Assembly (NCBI GenBank): GCA_009760855.2
Contig: WPIO01000214.1
Span: 17,001-81,000, forward strand
Length of the DNA stretch: 64,000 nucleotides
Source of the DNA: Cristatella mucedo
Taxonomy: Eukaryota > Bryozoa > Phylactolaemata > Cristatellidae
Reading direction: 5' to 3'
The position numbers and the translations under genes are program-made. Positions 47,187 to 60,056 of the stretch are shown in pieces (positions within the stretch are counted from its first letter, which is position 1; every line of letters starts with the position of its first letter). Under the pieces are notes generated by a model. That model worked only from the letters and a program-made list of their open reading frames with translations. It was not told the origin of the DNA and searched no databases.

Positions 47187-47314
47187 CTGCAAAAATCAAG
47201 GCTTGCTAAGATAAGAGTAAACAGACACACTCACTTCAACTGTCTGTGAAATGTCATGTGACATGTCATGTGACATGCATGTAACGTGTTAGCGTCTAGA
47301 TTATCCGAACCTGC

Positions 47315-47530
47315 TTTCCTAATTGTCTACTGCAAAACTCGGTGGCTCCTACGTCTGGTCTGTCGTCAGGGGCGTAGCTGTCACATCGCCCCCTGTTTCT
47401 GCGTGAGCCTCGCTTGCTCCCCATTAAGCATCGAGTCGATTTCAAAATCCTCAGTTTGCTACATTCTATGCCTGTGGGCTGGCCGTCAACAAGAAATCAG
47501 CTGTCTGTGACGGTATAACCCTTTATGGCA
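47315..47530 (+). mobile_element. Decayed LINE family A fragment
   Basis: TGGCTCCTACGTCTGGTCTG, then CAGGGGCGTAGCTGTCACATCG, reads like RLVCRQGRSCHI of family A, and CCCATTAAGCATCGAGTCGA like LPIKHRVDF. It carries multiple lesions and no tail. Confidence 0.55.
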
Positions 47531-47713
47531 TTTCGTACTGACTATTCAGCATACGATAGTCTTATTTTTTTAGGCAACCAGATCGCTGACCCGAATGCTT
47601 GCCGCTGGCACATGCTGCAGGATATTCGCCACGATGACTGTAGCACGGGGCTAGCCTGGCTTAATTTTAGGGCGCACAAGAACTGCCCAGCGGAAAACAC
47701 CTTTGTCCAAGAG

Positions 47714-48010
47714 CGGTGAACAAGAGGACGTAGCCATCGTAGTGGGATCACGAGACTTATTTATATCGGCTGGCTAGTCAACCCTGTAGTTTCGGCTAGC
47801 AAATTAAAAATAGGGCATAGCTCGCTCAAGATCGCTGTCGCCTCCTGCCGTCCGAGAGTTGCCGGACGAGTGTCTGTGAGAACGAGGGAGGTGGCTAAAA
47901 AGCACGCGCGTTTTCGAGCAGTGAGCAAGAGGACGCAGCGATCGTGTTAGGACCAGCAGGCTGATTTATGTCGGCTGGCCTGTCGACCCTGTTGTCGCGT
48001 CCCGGCTGCC
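47714..48010. repeat. Diverged direct repeat pair, about 85 bp, 206 bp apart
   Basis: The units at about 47716-47800 and 47922-48008 share GTGA(A/G)CAAGAGGACG, TTTAT(A/G)TCGGCTGGC and GTC(A/G)ACCCTGT. The family is unknown; it may belong to the degenerate LTR element that follows. Confidence 0.7.
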
Positions 48011-48299
48011 TTTTTTAAGAATTTATTTATTATTTTATTATTATTTATTATATATATATATGCATATTTATTATTTATTTATTTACGAAGGCGACGCTCA
48101 GTCAGGGCTTAGCTATCGTTTCGCCGTCGTCACACTGAGGGAGACTCGTTATTCTCTTCGAACGAGGGAACGATAACTTAGGGAACTTAAAATGGGAAAA
48201 GAAAAGGGAACTTAAAACGAGTTTTTCTCTTAGAGGCGCGGGCCGCTCACGCCAGCGATTGCGACCACAAGACACCAGAGGCAGCGCCGGGAGAACTTG

Positions 48300-48587
48300 G
48301 TGGACGCCACAGAATGTGGTCGTATATATAGCGCCAGGTGCATTTCGCGCTTGTGTTTGTGGTTATATGCGAGCGCGCGGTCCCTGCGTATATGGCTATG
48401 TCACTGTGAACTAGAGTAAGTAGTGTCCGGTGCAGTGGAGGGAGGTATTGTGCGAAACTGCTCTCAGTTTACCTGCCTTTGCTAAAAGGTGGAGGCGGAC
48501 TCCCAGTTCTCCGGTCAGGAGTTAGTCAGTTAGTTAGTCAGTTAGTTAGTCAGTTAGTAAGTCAGTTAGTTAGTCAGTTAGTTAGTC

Positions 48588-48625
<38 letters not shown>

Positions 48626-50080
48626 CTAGAGGCCGGAGTTAGGGTCCGGTGGTTGCTTGGGCCCTCCGTCTATTTGGGTCGCACCCCAGTTTAGACGCAG
48701 GTGACCTTAGTGTGGGTGACGTAATTCCCCCATATGAGCGCTTGTTTTGGTGAGAGCTTGCGAGGAGTGTGAGGATACAATTGAAGTAGAAGCGCAAAGA
48801 CATTTTGCGCTTGCTAATTAAGTTCAGTAAAATCCCTTACTTGTGGCGTATCTCTTGCTAATTCACGCCACGAGCTCACGACCCCATAGTAACGGTAAGT
48901 AGGTTGGCGCCAGAAACGATCTTTTTCTCGGCGACCTAGTTATTTCGCGTGACGCGTACGAACCGAAGTTGACAGTGGAAAGGAAGCTGTATAAAAGCCG
49001 CAAGAAAGCACCTCAACAAGCTTCAAGCATGTACCGCGATCTACCAAGATTCGACATGTTGGGATACAAGTCGCATATGATGCAGAGATCGGTACATTTT
49101 TTATTTGTCGATTTTTTCTTCCGGGTTTACATTCGGGTTAGATGTGGTTTGCATAGCTGTTTGCTCTTTCTTGCGGAAGTCATCAGAACTGCTGACCCCC
49201 AGTTCTAACATATTGTCTTTCGAAAGTACCCTAAGCACACGTTTGACAGTCGGACAAAAATTTTAAAGGTATTTTCTTGACATTCCCCGTTAAAATGATA
49301 TATAATCGTGGCCGCTGTCAGGAGAAAAGGAATACAAATTCTTTTCACGGCCCAATCTGCACAAGACATGCCAAAATACTCATACCACAAAGAGTGGCCG
49401 TCGACTCGTTCGATCTCGGGAGGGTCCCACTATTTACAAACTGCGGCCTGCTCCAGAAAAGGGTATACGATTGGCAAGCTACGTGGGCAGACAACTGCCG
49501 AAGGTCCTATAACAAGTTACGGCCGGCACTTACTCACTCGAGTGTTCCTGATGTGCTGATGACGGACGGACAACGGCCCTCAATTCTTCGTCGGGCAAGA
49601 GTTTGAGACGTTTGCTTAACGGCCTGGAACTGTGGCACGTAGCATCAACTCCGTACCATCCGCGAAGTAATGAGCCGGCTGAACGCACGGTGCACATCCA
49701 CCGCCAAGGCTTAAAATGAACGAAATTTATGCTGATGGGAGCTTTCGCTCACCGCCGTTCTGCGAGACTTCGAGATGTGCCGCTAGGCAACCATCTGTCC
49801 AGCCTAGCCATTTCTTCTGCAGGGTAGGCAGCAGCGCTCCATGTACCCTCTACCTAAGGGTTCGCTGCGACCCAGTCTGGTTCCTCCATCGGGTAATCGA
49901 GCGTCTGCTTGGGAGAGCACGAAGGAATGGTACCGACAGCGGCCGAAATACATATCGGGTTCTTCGATCAGGCGAATGGGTGAGAATTTGGGTCGTCGAG
50001 AGATTGGTTCCGGCAGAGGTTTTTCTATAGTTTTGATTACCGTCGCGAACAGCACGGAACGCCAGCCGACGAGCAGCACC
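48300..50080 (+). mobile_element. Degenerate LTR retrotransposon remnant (Gypsy-type integrase)
   Basis: About 49540-49725 encodes, across frame breaks, DNGPQFFVGQEFETF and then PYHPRSNEPAERTV, the second and third parts of a retroviral-type integrase catalytic core (D..., E). TTGGCGCCAGAAACG at about 48904 resembles a primer-binding site just after a possible LTR end. Between 48.9 and 49.5 kb only scraps of coding sequence remain, and no RT is visible, so most of the element is deleted. LTR borders and target duplication are not resolved. It is a non-functional relic. Confidence 0.55.
48517..48632. repeat. (GTTA)n / GTTAGTTAGTCA tandem array
   Basis: Repeats of AGTTAGTC and GTTA over about 115 bases, more regular towards the right end. 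Confidence 0.95.
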
Positions 50081-50138
50081 AGTTTATTCCGCTACGCACG
50101 GAGCAGGGGGAAGCACGACTCTCTTCGCCCCTCTTGCC

Positions 50139-50206
50139 CACCGGAGCGCCCCACCGGAGCGCCCCACCGGAGCGCCCCACCGGAGCGCCCCACCGGAGTC
50201 CCTGCG
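50139..50206. repeat. 13-bp minisatellite
   Basis: GGAGCGCCCCACC is repeated about five times without visible change, at the end of the LTR-element remnant. Confidence 0.93.
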
Positions 50207-50519
50207 ACTCCCTTGTAACAACAGTCGTAAATAACGCATACCGCCGTGTGGCAGCCCACTCGTTCGACGATCAGGGGCAGTGCCATTATTTACACGAAAC
50301 CACGCTTTTGTCACGTCATGAAGTTTCCCCGTACTACATCCTACGTGTTCAACGTAGCAAAGAGATTCAAACCACAGGACAGATATACACAGGACCAAGG
50401 AGACCAACTCGGCCCGTGACTCGACAGCGGGCAGTGGGCCTACAATTGCTCTCAATCTCGATAGAGCATCCGTCAATCGGCACTCATCGAATGGCAGCAG
50501 TTCTACGTTGGCTTTGAAT

Positions 50520-50602
50520 GACCAGCAAATGTAAAGCGCCTAAAACGAAATTAAGTTCTCTGAGGACGCTTTATCGAGTGTATTATTATTATTGTTATGA
50601 CC
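50520..50602 (+). repeat. Stand-alone LINE-A 3'-tail module
   Basis: CCAGCAAATGTAAAGCGCC, AAAACGAAATTAAGTTCTC and GACGCTTTATCGAGTG, then ATT repeats. It lies 250 bases left of the hAT element. Confidence 0.85.
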
Positions 50603-51204
50603 AAAATGGGAATGATAATCCATCCAGGCAGACACAGCTATCTGAGCAAACCGGGCCTGTACCCGAGCTAGCCATCCAGGAGCCTGGTACGATGCATCGA
50701 GATACTAAGAAGAAGTGGTCACGTCTGCAGGCACCCGCAACATTTGGTCAACTATCTTAGTTAGTAATTTGGTTTCGTATGATTTTTTCGAAAATTTCTC
50801 TGTGCTTAGTTAGTCTCGTTGCGATTTGAATTTTGCGCTTACTCGTCAGCAAGGCTGCGAAATAATACATTTATATAAAGTATACTGCAACATGTTGGCT
50901 ACAATATATTGTACTGATCCGTTTGACAATTCAAATATATCGTACGGGATTGGTTTGACAACATCAATATATTTGGCAATATATTGCAATATATTTAGGT
51001 ATTATTTAAACTTATTCGTCTGTCACGGGATATACAATACATAAAAATACATAAATTGACTTATTACATTCAAAAAGATCCAATTAAAATCATATCCGGG
51101 TAAACATCCGTAGAAATAATTTTTAACCAATCACAATTATCCAAGTGCACAATCGTGTGCAATCGTGGTGGCGCCATTTTTAGTCTCCGAGGTAGCCATC
51201 TTTC

Positions 51205-53069
51205 ATGTCGAGTTTAAGTTCTCGTCCTACAGTTCCACCTGACAACAAGAAGGTCTGTCAGCATTACTTTGGCAAGAATGATGTTGGTTGTGAAGCCAAT
51301 ACGTGGAAATGCACTTGTGGAACTGTTCGCAAGCAAAAAACTAAGCTCGGCTATATGAATCTGATATCCCACATCAAGCAGAAGCACCAGAACTATCTAG
51401 AAATTTTTATTTGGTGAAACAAGCACATGGAGATGGAAAATCCGAACCAGCAAGTGTCATCACCGGAACTGGACAATCAGTATCTGGACAGACCACATAG
51501 GAGTATATGCCTGATAGTCGATCAACCAATGTATTCAAATGGCTGGAAGTGATCGTCACGGATGAACTCGTATTGATCTTTTGCGAAAAAGAGCTCCCCC
51601 GAAGCAATACGAAACTGCAACCGGTCTCGGTCAAAACACTAAAAAAATATATGTTCAAGCTGGCGGAGGCGGTAGAAAAAAGATATCCGCCAAGGTCGCT
51701 AGTACTACCACTTTGGCTCTTGTGTTTGATGGCTGGTCTGAGGAATCAATACACTTCATTGGTCGTTTTATAGTCTACCCTGGCAAGGAGCATGCTTCTG
51801 ATTCTGAAATTCATCTGCTGGTCTTCGCACCTCTCCTTGGCGAGACGAATTTTACTGCCGAGAACCATTTGAATTTCATCAAATCGACACTTGACAGTGA
51901 CACTACTTGTCTCCCGACCCACTATTCGGTTTGATTGGGGACAACTGCTCAACAAACAAGGCAACAGCAGCGGAGCTTCTTGGTTTGCCACTTCTGGGAT
52001 GCCGAAGTCGTCGTTTTAATTTGGCTGCTGAGGCATACTTAAGAACTTTCATTCCTCGTAGCTGAATCGAAGTTGATTGGGAAGCTCGTGTCGTGAGTTG
52101 TCAACGCTCAAACAGTCAGGTCGATTTCGCTCGATGACATCCCTGCGCCGAGTCAAGCGAAACGTCACACAACGCTGGACAGGCATTCCAGACATGTTTC
52201 AGCGCTTTGAAAGACTCCTTCCAAATCTTGATGAGGCAAATAATGAAATAACGGACCTTGTTCCCACAGCTGGGCAGAAAATGAGTATTCGGGATCGCAA
52301 GCTGCAGATCGCATTGGCCGATTTCCACTCTGTTACGATAGCGCGTCAGCGAAGCGACGTGCCATTGAAAGAATCGGATGTTTCACGCCGATCGATTATT
52401 GACTGGTATCCAGAGTTTGCCTTCGACCACTATTTTGACAACGATACAGATAGCAAATGTAAAGCGCCAAGAAAGAGATTGAGTTCTCCGAGGGCGCTTT
52501 ATCAAGCGCATTATTATTATTATTGTTATTATTATCATTCACAGCAAAGATTTGGAAACGGCCATCGTCAAGGTACAAGCAAACAAGGACAACACTCTTA
52601 CAATTAATGAAGAACGTGCAATTGAAAATTGTTGCTACCTGTAGCTCAGAACTCAGAAGAAGCTGTAGATGATGATGCCCAATTGTCTTTTGCTGAGCGA
52701 GCACTCAAGCGACAGCATGTTGAAGAGAAGAAATCGTGCAGCAAGTACATCAACACGCGCTTCTTGCTTCCAACATCATGTGAGTTGGAGAGACTATTGT
52801 CCATGGCAAAGCAAGTGTTCTGTCCTCAACATCGTAGTTTGCAACTCAGAACCTTGGAGGCGCTGCCTTTTCTGAATCAAAACAAGCTAAAGTGGAGTTT
52901 GGCTCTCGTTGCCTTGATGGTGAATAAAATGACTCAGAGACAGTTGATGATCACGAAGAGAACGAAGAAGAATATTGAGAGGATTGGTAAAATCACAGAA
53001 AATAGATTGCAGTATGTGATGTGTAAGATGTGCAATATATTGCATCGGTGGCATATAATATTGCAATAA
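51205..53069 (+). pseudogene. hAT transposase, disabled by stops and frameshifts
   Basis: It begins MSSLSSRPTVPPDNKKVCQH with a BED-type zinc finger (KCTCG ... HIKQKH, residues about 35-65), then a stop at about 51415. Further parts in shifting frames are: LVFDGWSEESIHFIGRF at about 51720 (first catalytic Asp region), LIGDNCSTNKATAELLG at about 51930 (second Asp region), LADFHSVTIARQRSD at about 52310, and the C-terminal dimerisation block SCELERLLSMAKQVFCPQHR at about 52780 with ALPFLNQNKLKW. A stand-alone LINE tail splits it after DHYFDNDTD. No functional product is expected. Confidence 0.85.
52450..52535 (+). repeat. LINE-A 3'-tail module nested in hAT transposase
   Basis: AGCAAATGTAAAGCGCC, AAGAAAGAGATTGAGTTCTC and GGGCGCTTTATCAAGCGC, then ATT-rich tail to about 52535. 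Transposase coding sequence resumes right after it, so the module inserted after the hAT element did. Confidence 0.9.
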
Positions 53070-53179
53070 ACTGTATTTTTGGAATATAATATTGCAATAT
53101 ATTGTTGAATATCAGAACATTAAATACAATAAAAATATTATTGCGCACAGCCTTGCTCGTTTGGAAGAGAGATGTTTAT

Positions 53180-53245
53180 ATAAAGTATCTGTAAATTACC
53201 TAGAAAGAGATCCAGTTCCATGAGGACGCCATACAATGACACTAA
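53180..53245 (+). repeat. Decayed LINE-A 3'-tail module
   Basis: TCTGTAAATTACCTAGAAAG, then AGATCCAGTTCCATGAGGACG and CCATACAATG, a diverged tail module just right of the hAT element. Confidence 0.5.
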
Positions 53246-53424
53246 TGCACGCTACACGGTGCATGACACTAACGCTCCGCTAGTTATTCTCTTGCAACGC
53301 ATTTGCTAGTTATTCTCTTGCACAGCACTTGGACAGAGATTAGGTTAGGTCTTAGCGGCGCTATGCAAGTGCCCAATTATCATTACTATTATTATCGTTA
53401 AGCCACATATACTGAGTACCTTTG

Positions 53425-53512
53425 CAGCAAATGTAAAGCGCCTAGAGAGAGATCGAGTCCTCTGAGGGCGCTTTATCGAGAGAATTTTTATTATATTATT
53501 ATTATACCGCAC
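53425..53512 (+). repeat. Stand-alone LINE-A 3'-tail module
   Basis: GCAGCAAATGTAAAGCGCC, AGAGAGAGATCGAGTCCTC and GGGCGCTTTATCGAGAG, then ATT repeats. Confidence 0.88.
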
Positions 53513-53929
53513 TGTATGAATCACTCTTCTTTTGAAAAACGGTTAGCTGACTTATTGTTTGGAAGGGTGAGCCGCCTTCTGAAAAATAGCAAGCCACCCT
53601 GGCGATAAGAGGCGTAGCAGCGCTGCAGCAGCGGGGGGGGGGGAGGATACGTCATCAATACGTCATACGCCTCCTTGGAGCTCGACGGCATTGCGGAGTG
53701 GCCGGTAGTAAACGCGATTGGCGAGGTGGTCCAGGTGCCCTGGCGGCTTAATGCCGCTTCGCTGGTACCGCGTCACAAATCGACCGTTTGACTCCCCAGC
53801 AGGTGCACCTACAGTTCGGGTAAGCAGCTTACACACTTGGCCACGGAGTTCCAAATACCTGCGAAATAGCAATTAAATATAATAAACATGTAAAGATAAT
53901 ATAAAATAAATATATATTATATCAACTAT

Positions 53930-53934
<5 letters not shown>

Positions 53935-53972
<38 letters not shown>
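53935..53972. repeat. (TA)n microsatellite
   Basis: About 36 bases of TA repeats. Confidence 0.95.
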
Positions 53973-53974
<2 letters not shown>

Positions 53975-54052
53975 AAATGTTAAATGGCTATTAAAGTAGT
54001 CTGGCCAATGGAGACGGTCGGTATAGCCTCGTTTGTGGTCCAGGTCCATCCT

Positions 54053-54320
54053 GTCATATGTATCTCCGTCAGTAACTCCACAAAGTCATAAAGACCATGT
54101 GGGTGTTACGCAGGAGAGTTTTGTATAGCGCACTCACAGCCTAAGCGGCTTTCGGTACGCATTCGGTAGCCAACAGACTTCGTCTCACGCAACAAAGGGA
54201 AAGTGGGAAGCATAGCAGGGTCAGGAGAGCAGTTGAGGTAGTGACGTAGCATGGAAGCAGCAGCTCAGAACCTCTGGAAAAGGATGTGCCATGGTCGGCT
54301 GTCAGCAGAATAAGTGACGC
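54053..54320 (-). mobile_element. LINE family B 3' fragment
   Basis: CATATGTATCTCCGTCAGTA, CACAAAGTCATAAAGACCATG, GCGCACTCACAGCCTAAGCG and TCGTCTCACGCAACAAAGG follow the family B 3' UTR and extend a little into the C-terminal coding end. It is close in sequence to the fragment at 35248. Confidence 0.85.
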
Positions 54321-54729
54321 AGAGGCGGAGCCGGAATTTTTGTCTAAGGGGGCGAGATCCGCAACATTTTTATGTAAGAGGGCGAGACCGGCAAGTAAAA
54401 AAATTATAGCGCAAAGTCATTGTGCTTAGTCTACACGAATTCGGCGGTGGCTCACCGAGTGGAATAATTTAAAACGTAATTTGGCCGTTGATGATGGATG
54501 GGGGCGCAGAAATAGGGGTGATCCAGATGGCGGCCCCGCTGTGGGGGGGGGGAGCAAATGGCTCCTGTCTCACACCAGGTTCCGCCACCAATGTCTTTCC
54601 CCACCGGATAGAATAACTCGTACAAGCTGTTGGTATGTTATAGCTCCTACATTGACGTAAATTTAAAGAAAAATATGTGAAGTTCTATATCTATTCACAC
54701 TTTAATAATAATGATAATTACAAGTCTTT

Positions 54730-56600
<1,871 letters not shown>

Positions 56601-56754
56601 TTTGTAATAAGTATTGCATAGAAGCTCACTGTAAGCCCGAAGCAGAGCACCTATCTATGGAATGCCTTGCTCTAAATCGCGTCTGGACTTTACTAAGAAA
56701 ATCTGACGAACTGATGCAATCGCTTAGCTGCTGGGCCACAACTCATTCAACTGC

Positions 56755-56930
56755 CTTGGATTGCAGTTCCGTGAGAGCCCATGAGGTAGGGTGCTCCCTC
56801 TTCACGACCGAGGTCACGTGGGTTCGAATCCTGCAGTTGAGCGATCAATGCCAACTGCGAGCAGTGGTGATAGCCAATAGGGCTCTTCTGCCGCTGTACA
56901 AATGAAGCTGCTGTCATCTAAGTATGAGCT
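56755..56930 (+). repeat. tRNA-like SINE (copy 3) with B box
   Basis: GAGGTAGGGTGCTCCCTC, then CGTGGGTTCGAATCCTGCAG (B box), GAGCGATCAATGCCAACTGC, GTGATAGCCAATAGGGCTCT and TACAAATGAAGCTGCTGTCA. It is collinear with the copy at 9085 over about 170 bases. The 3' side ends in a short GA tract. Confidence 0.75.
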
Positions 56931-56999
56931 AAGAGAGAGGGAGAGAGAGAGAGATAAGGAAGTGTGGATAAAAGTTACTCAGTCTTCCATTATCTCGGG

Positions 57000-57900
57000 T
57001 AGGCATTTTAATGAGTAATCTGACTAAAGCTATTTGCAGAGCGGCAGGGAAGTCGCCAGTAGTAGGGGATATTTTATATATTTGCACAGTTCAAATGAAT
57101 GACATTTTTCGCGAGTTCATTTCGAGTTCACTCGCTCGCAGTGTCCTGAATCAGGATCGAAAGTCAAGGATTTCGCTGGCGACTTATTTTGCTATATCGT
57201 ATCGATCGCTGTCTAGTCTCCAGACTCTAGTCTAGTTCCCAGACCCTGGCCCATCTTCTGATTCCTGCCCCGCCTGCGAGCTCTGTCAGGCGCGATGGTA
57301 CTACTGGCAGCCGGGCAGAAATGTTCCTCGCAAGAAATGTTCTTTTTTTGTGCGCTAATGTGGGCTAAATTTGCGCATGCTATCGCGAACCAATTGACAT
57401 GCTAACCCTCAAGTGTGTGCACAGTACGTAGGCAGAGATTTAGCTCTCTTAGGGCACTCGCTATACACTTGCTTGATCACTATTTATTATCATTGATTGA
57501 CTTCTGCCCAACGGTCAAGCATTAAATGAATGGCCATTCGAGGCTGCTCCTCCAAATTAGAATCGGGATGGAGGTCGTAGGGGTCGTAGGATTTCTCACG
57601 AGACTACGCCGGTATCCGAAGTGGCGAGCGTGTGCAGAAATCGGCTCTCGGCCGGTTCAATGGAGCGCGAAGAAAGATAACATTGGTCAACAAAATGTTT
57701 CGAAAGTCATTTTTCTGAAATAAAGCTATTCATTTATTATCAACTGTTATGTGCTCAATACAAATATGACGGTTACATTTCAAAATTGGCTCAACTTTAA
57801 AAAAAATCTGCAATCAATGAATGTGCTAATCACAAGATGCATGCCAATAGTAATGGGCATACGTTTAATACCTGTAAGAAATTAAGCCACGGACTATTTC
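57000..57900. other. No recognisable gene
   Basis: Unique-looking A+T-moderate sequence. A weak match to the LINE-A tail (GGCAGAGATTTAGCTCTCTT...GGGCACTCGCTATACACTTG, followed by TATTTATTATCATTG) lies at about 57430-57510. No exon or RNA signal was seen. Confidence 0.4.
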
Positions 57901-57929
57901 TTAGATTCCTTCGCCTGTCTCTTGTACAT

Positions 57930-59181
57930 CTTGTTCTAGAGCATATCTGGGGAGTGTCCAGCTATAGTGAGCTAGCAATGCAGTGCACCATGTTACCGGG
58001 TATCGACCTCGACCAGTAATCGGGGTGAGCAACTTAACTGCGGGCCAAACCAGCTCGAACAAGTTTGATGAGAAGGTGAAGGTGAAGCAGAATTTTGAGA
58101 GCCTCGACCAGAGCTGGATATTCTTCTCTCCAGCTGCTGCGTTTTTTTTGTTGCGTCTATTTCTTCCACAAGTAGTGTACCTCCCTTGCTTGGCCATCCC
58201 ACCCGCTTAAGAAACACGTGGTGTATTTCGTTTATCCCTGCGGCAGTCGCGTTAAAAGAGCAACTACCTTCAAATCGCCACAGAGGTGCCAGCTCTACTT
58301 GTTATTCTTAATGGAATTCAGTAGCCGCTCAAAGTTATCGCATGTCTCTTTCACGTGGGCTGCACGCACTACTGGAATAGTTGGAAGGTTTCCTTGTGCA
58401 AAAGCACAGTCTTAAGACTCATTTACGAAGATTTTAAAAATAGTCTCCATTCTTGTGGATCACGAGTGATTTTTAAGGCATTCCTGAGGCCCTCAATCTA
58501 GAAACAGAATACCAGATTCCTTTCTTTTCCGGAGAAAGGCTCCGGATGCTCATAGCGCTTTCAAAGTAAAGTAATTGCGACATCTTCTTCGAGAAGATTC
58601 CATTGTTGGAATCCTGGTCCTCGCCACTTTGACTTGCTCTTGGTTAAGTCCAAATCGTGAACCAGGTTATCTAGTTCTTCCAGTGTTACTCAGTGTGTGC
58701 TTTATGATGCACCGAAGGGAAATCGGGTTCGCTGCATGCTGGCGTACTAGGGAGAAGAACAGGTCGGCTCCTCCTTGTCCTCCTCATCGAATGAATCGAG
58801 AGAATGCTCTGCTGGATGTTCTGGATGAATAGGAAGTTCCTCGCCACGTGGAGCTGTTCTCGGTGTGGGTGGAATGTTTGAGTATAGAATATTCTCGACT
58901 TCTTTTGCTTCGCTATTCCCTCGGAAAGAGGAGGAAACGAGCAAAAGTAGCGGCAGCCATTTATGTGGCTGCTTGGCTCTCTCTCTCTACACTACGGACG
59001 CTGAAAATGTCATCGGTGGTCTCTTACTATTCAACCGCTGTGAAAGCTGTGTTGTACATGTAGAACAGCATATATTCGGGTCCCAGCGCTTGCCTTGGTC
59101 ACCAACCTTGCATCCGATGTAAAGACGACACACCTTCTTCACTGGAGAAGGGAGACTTTTCTTCCGGTTGGAAAATGTCAT
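57930..59181 (-). pseudogene. Decayed copy of a repetitive invertebrate gene (cysteine-containing N-terminus, CGDLKVVALL core)
   Basis: On the minus strand the pieces run in order across several frames: CRLYIGCKVGDQGKRWDPNI plus CCSTC at 59150-58990, a linker NIPPTPRTAPRGEELPIHPE with an acidic Ser-rich part (58890-58760), VVRAAHVKETCDNFERLLNS (about 58370-58310), CGDLKVVALL (about 58290-58260) and CFLSGWDGQAREVHY (about 58210-58165), ending near LIKL/VKLLTP at 58060-58020. I recall this order, Cys-rich KVGDQ...CCxTC, then DLKVVALLxGLQ...FLCxWD, from a protein present in many copies in several invertebrate genomes and probably transposon-borne. Its biochemical role is unknown to me. Stops and frameshifts show this copy is dead. 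Confidence 0.6.
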
Positions 59182-59726
59182 TTCCTCAAAAATATAGCAA
59201 CGTAGCCGAAATTCAGGGGTCAGAGGCCATTTCCCGCCAAGACCCGCGCTCAGGCCACGCCGCCGCTCGCCCTGCCGCTGAGCTTTGGGGAAGACGAGCG
59301 GCCGTCAGGTTGGACCTCTTTATAATACGTCGCATGCGCCAACAACAACAACAGGGGAACTAAACAGGTCTACAGGTGGGATCCTACACAAATTAAACCA
59401 TGGGGGCGCGAGACGACGAAGCAAGCGCGAGCGAGCGTGTTAGTTGGTCAGTCGGCTTCCGCAGTCATGCCGTTGTATCGACTCCGTTCCAACAGCACGA
59501 GCGTACAATGTAAAAGATCCAGCGGCTGGCTGTAACTACTTGGCTAGTCCAAGTCGACGACTACCACAGTCGAGAGCTTCCGCCGAAAGACGCCAACTCA
59601 CGGGGGGGGGGGGGAGGGTCACTTCCACGCTACACGGGGAACGCGGAATATACAAATCTCATAGCAACGAGCGTGCTATCCAGCTCTGCTCGAGCCAAGG
59701 GCTACCTCGTTGCCTTGCGTACGCGA

Positions 59727-60056
59727 TGTTGTGTGTGCCTGTTGCTTCTCGGCTACTGGTGTGTGCCCCGCTCACGGCGGGTGGTTGGTCGGCTAGCTGA
59801 GTGCGGCCTTTGATGTGGGCAGGTGTTTGGGCGGTTGGCTCAGTGCGGCCTTTGATGTGGGCATGTGGCCCACCACGGTGGCTCACCGCGGATGCACTCC
59901 CTTATCTGTGGTGAGTCAGCCCCTAGCTCATATATGTACCCGCTGGGGGAATAAAGACAAAGAGTCTCGTTCGCCGCTCACGTTCGCCCGCTCGTGTCTT
60001 CGTGTCTCCGTGAGACTCCACCAGCGCTGCTGCAGCCGGAGACACAGTAACATAAC
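59727..60056 (+). mobile_element. Possible solo LTR
   Basis: The segment starts TGTTGTGTGTGCC and ends CACAGTAACATAACA. It contains an AATAAAGACAAAGAGTC-like poly(A) region (about 59950) followed by a CTC-rich U5-like part, and an imperfect tandem unit (GTGCGGCCTTTGATGTGGGC twice, about 59800-59860). No coding sequence, convincing primer site or target duplication was found, so the call is weak. Confidence 0.3.

Larger units (their letters stand above)
50842..53163 (+). mobile_element. hAT DNA transposon with TIRs and imperfect 8-bp target duplication
   Basis: The element spans 50850-53155. The left end CAAGGCTGCGAAATAATA mirrors the right end (inverse CAAGGCTGTGCGCAATAATA), and CAAGGCTG fits hAT ends. 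Flanks are CTCGTCAG (50842-50849) and CTCGTTTG (53156-53163), an 8-bp duplication with two mismatches. Subterminal regions on both sides carry TATTGCAATATATT-type motifs. The transposase inside is broken (separate entry). A LINE-A tail module is inserted at 52450-52535. The element is therefore old and immobile on its own, though its ends remain recognisable. Confidence 0.85.
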
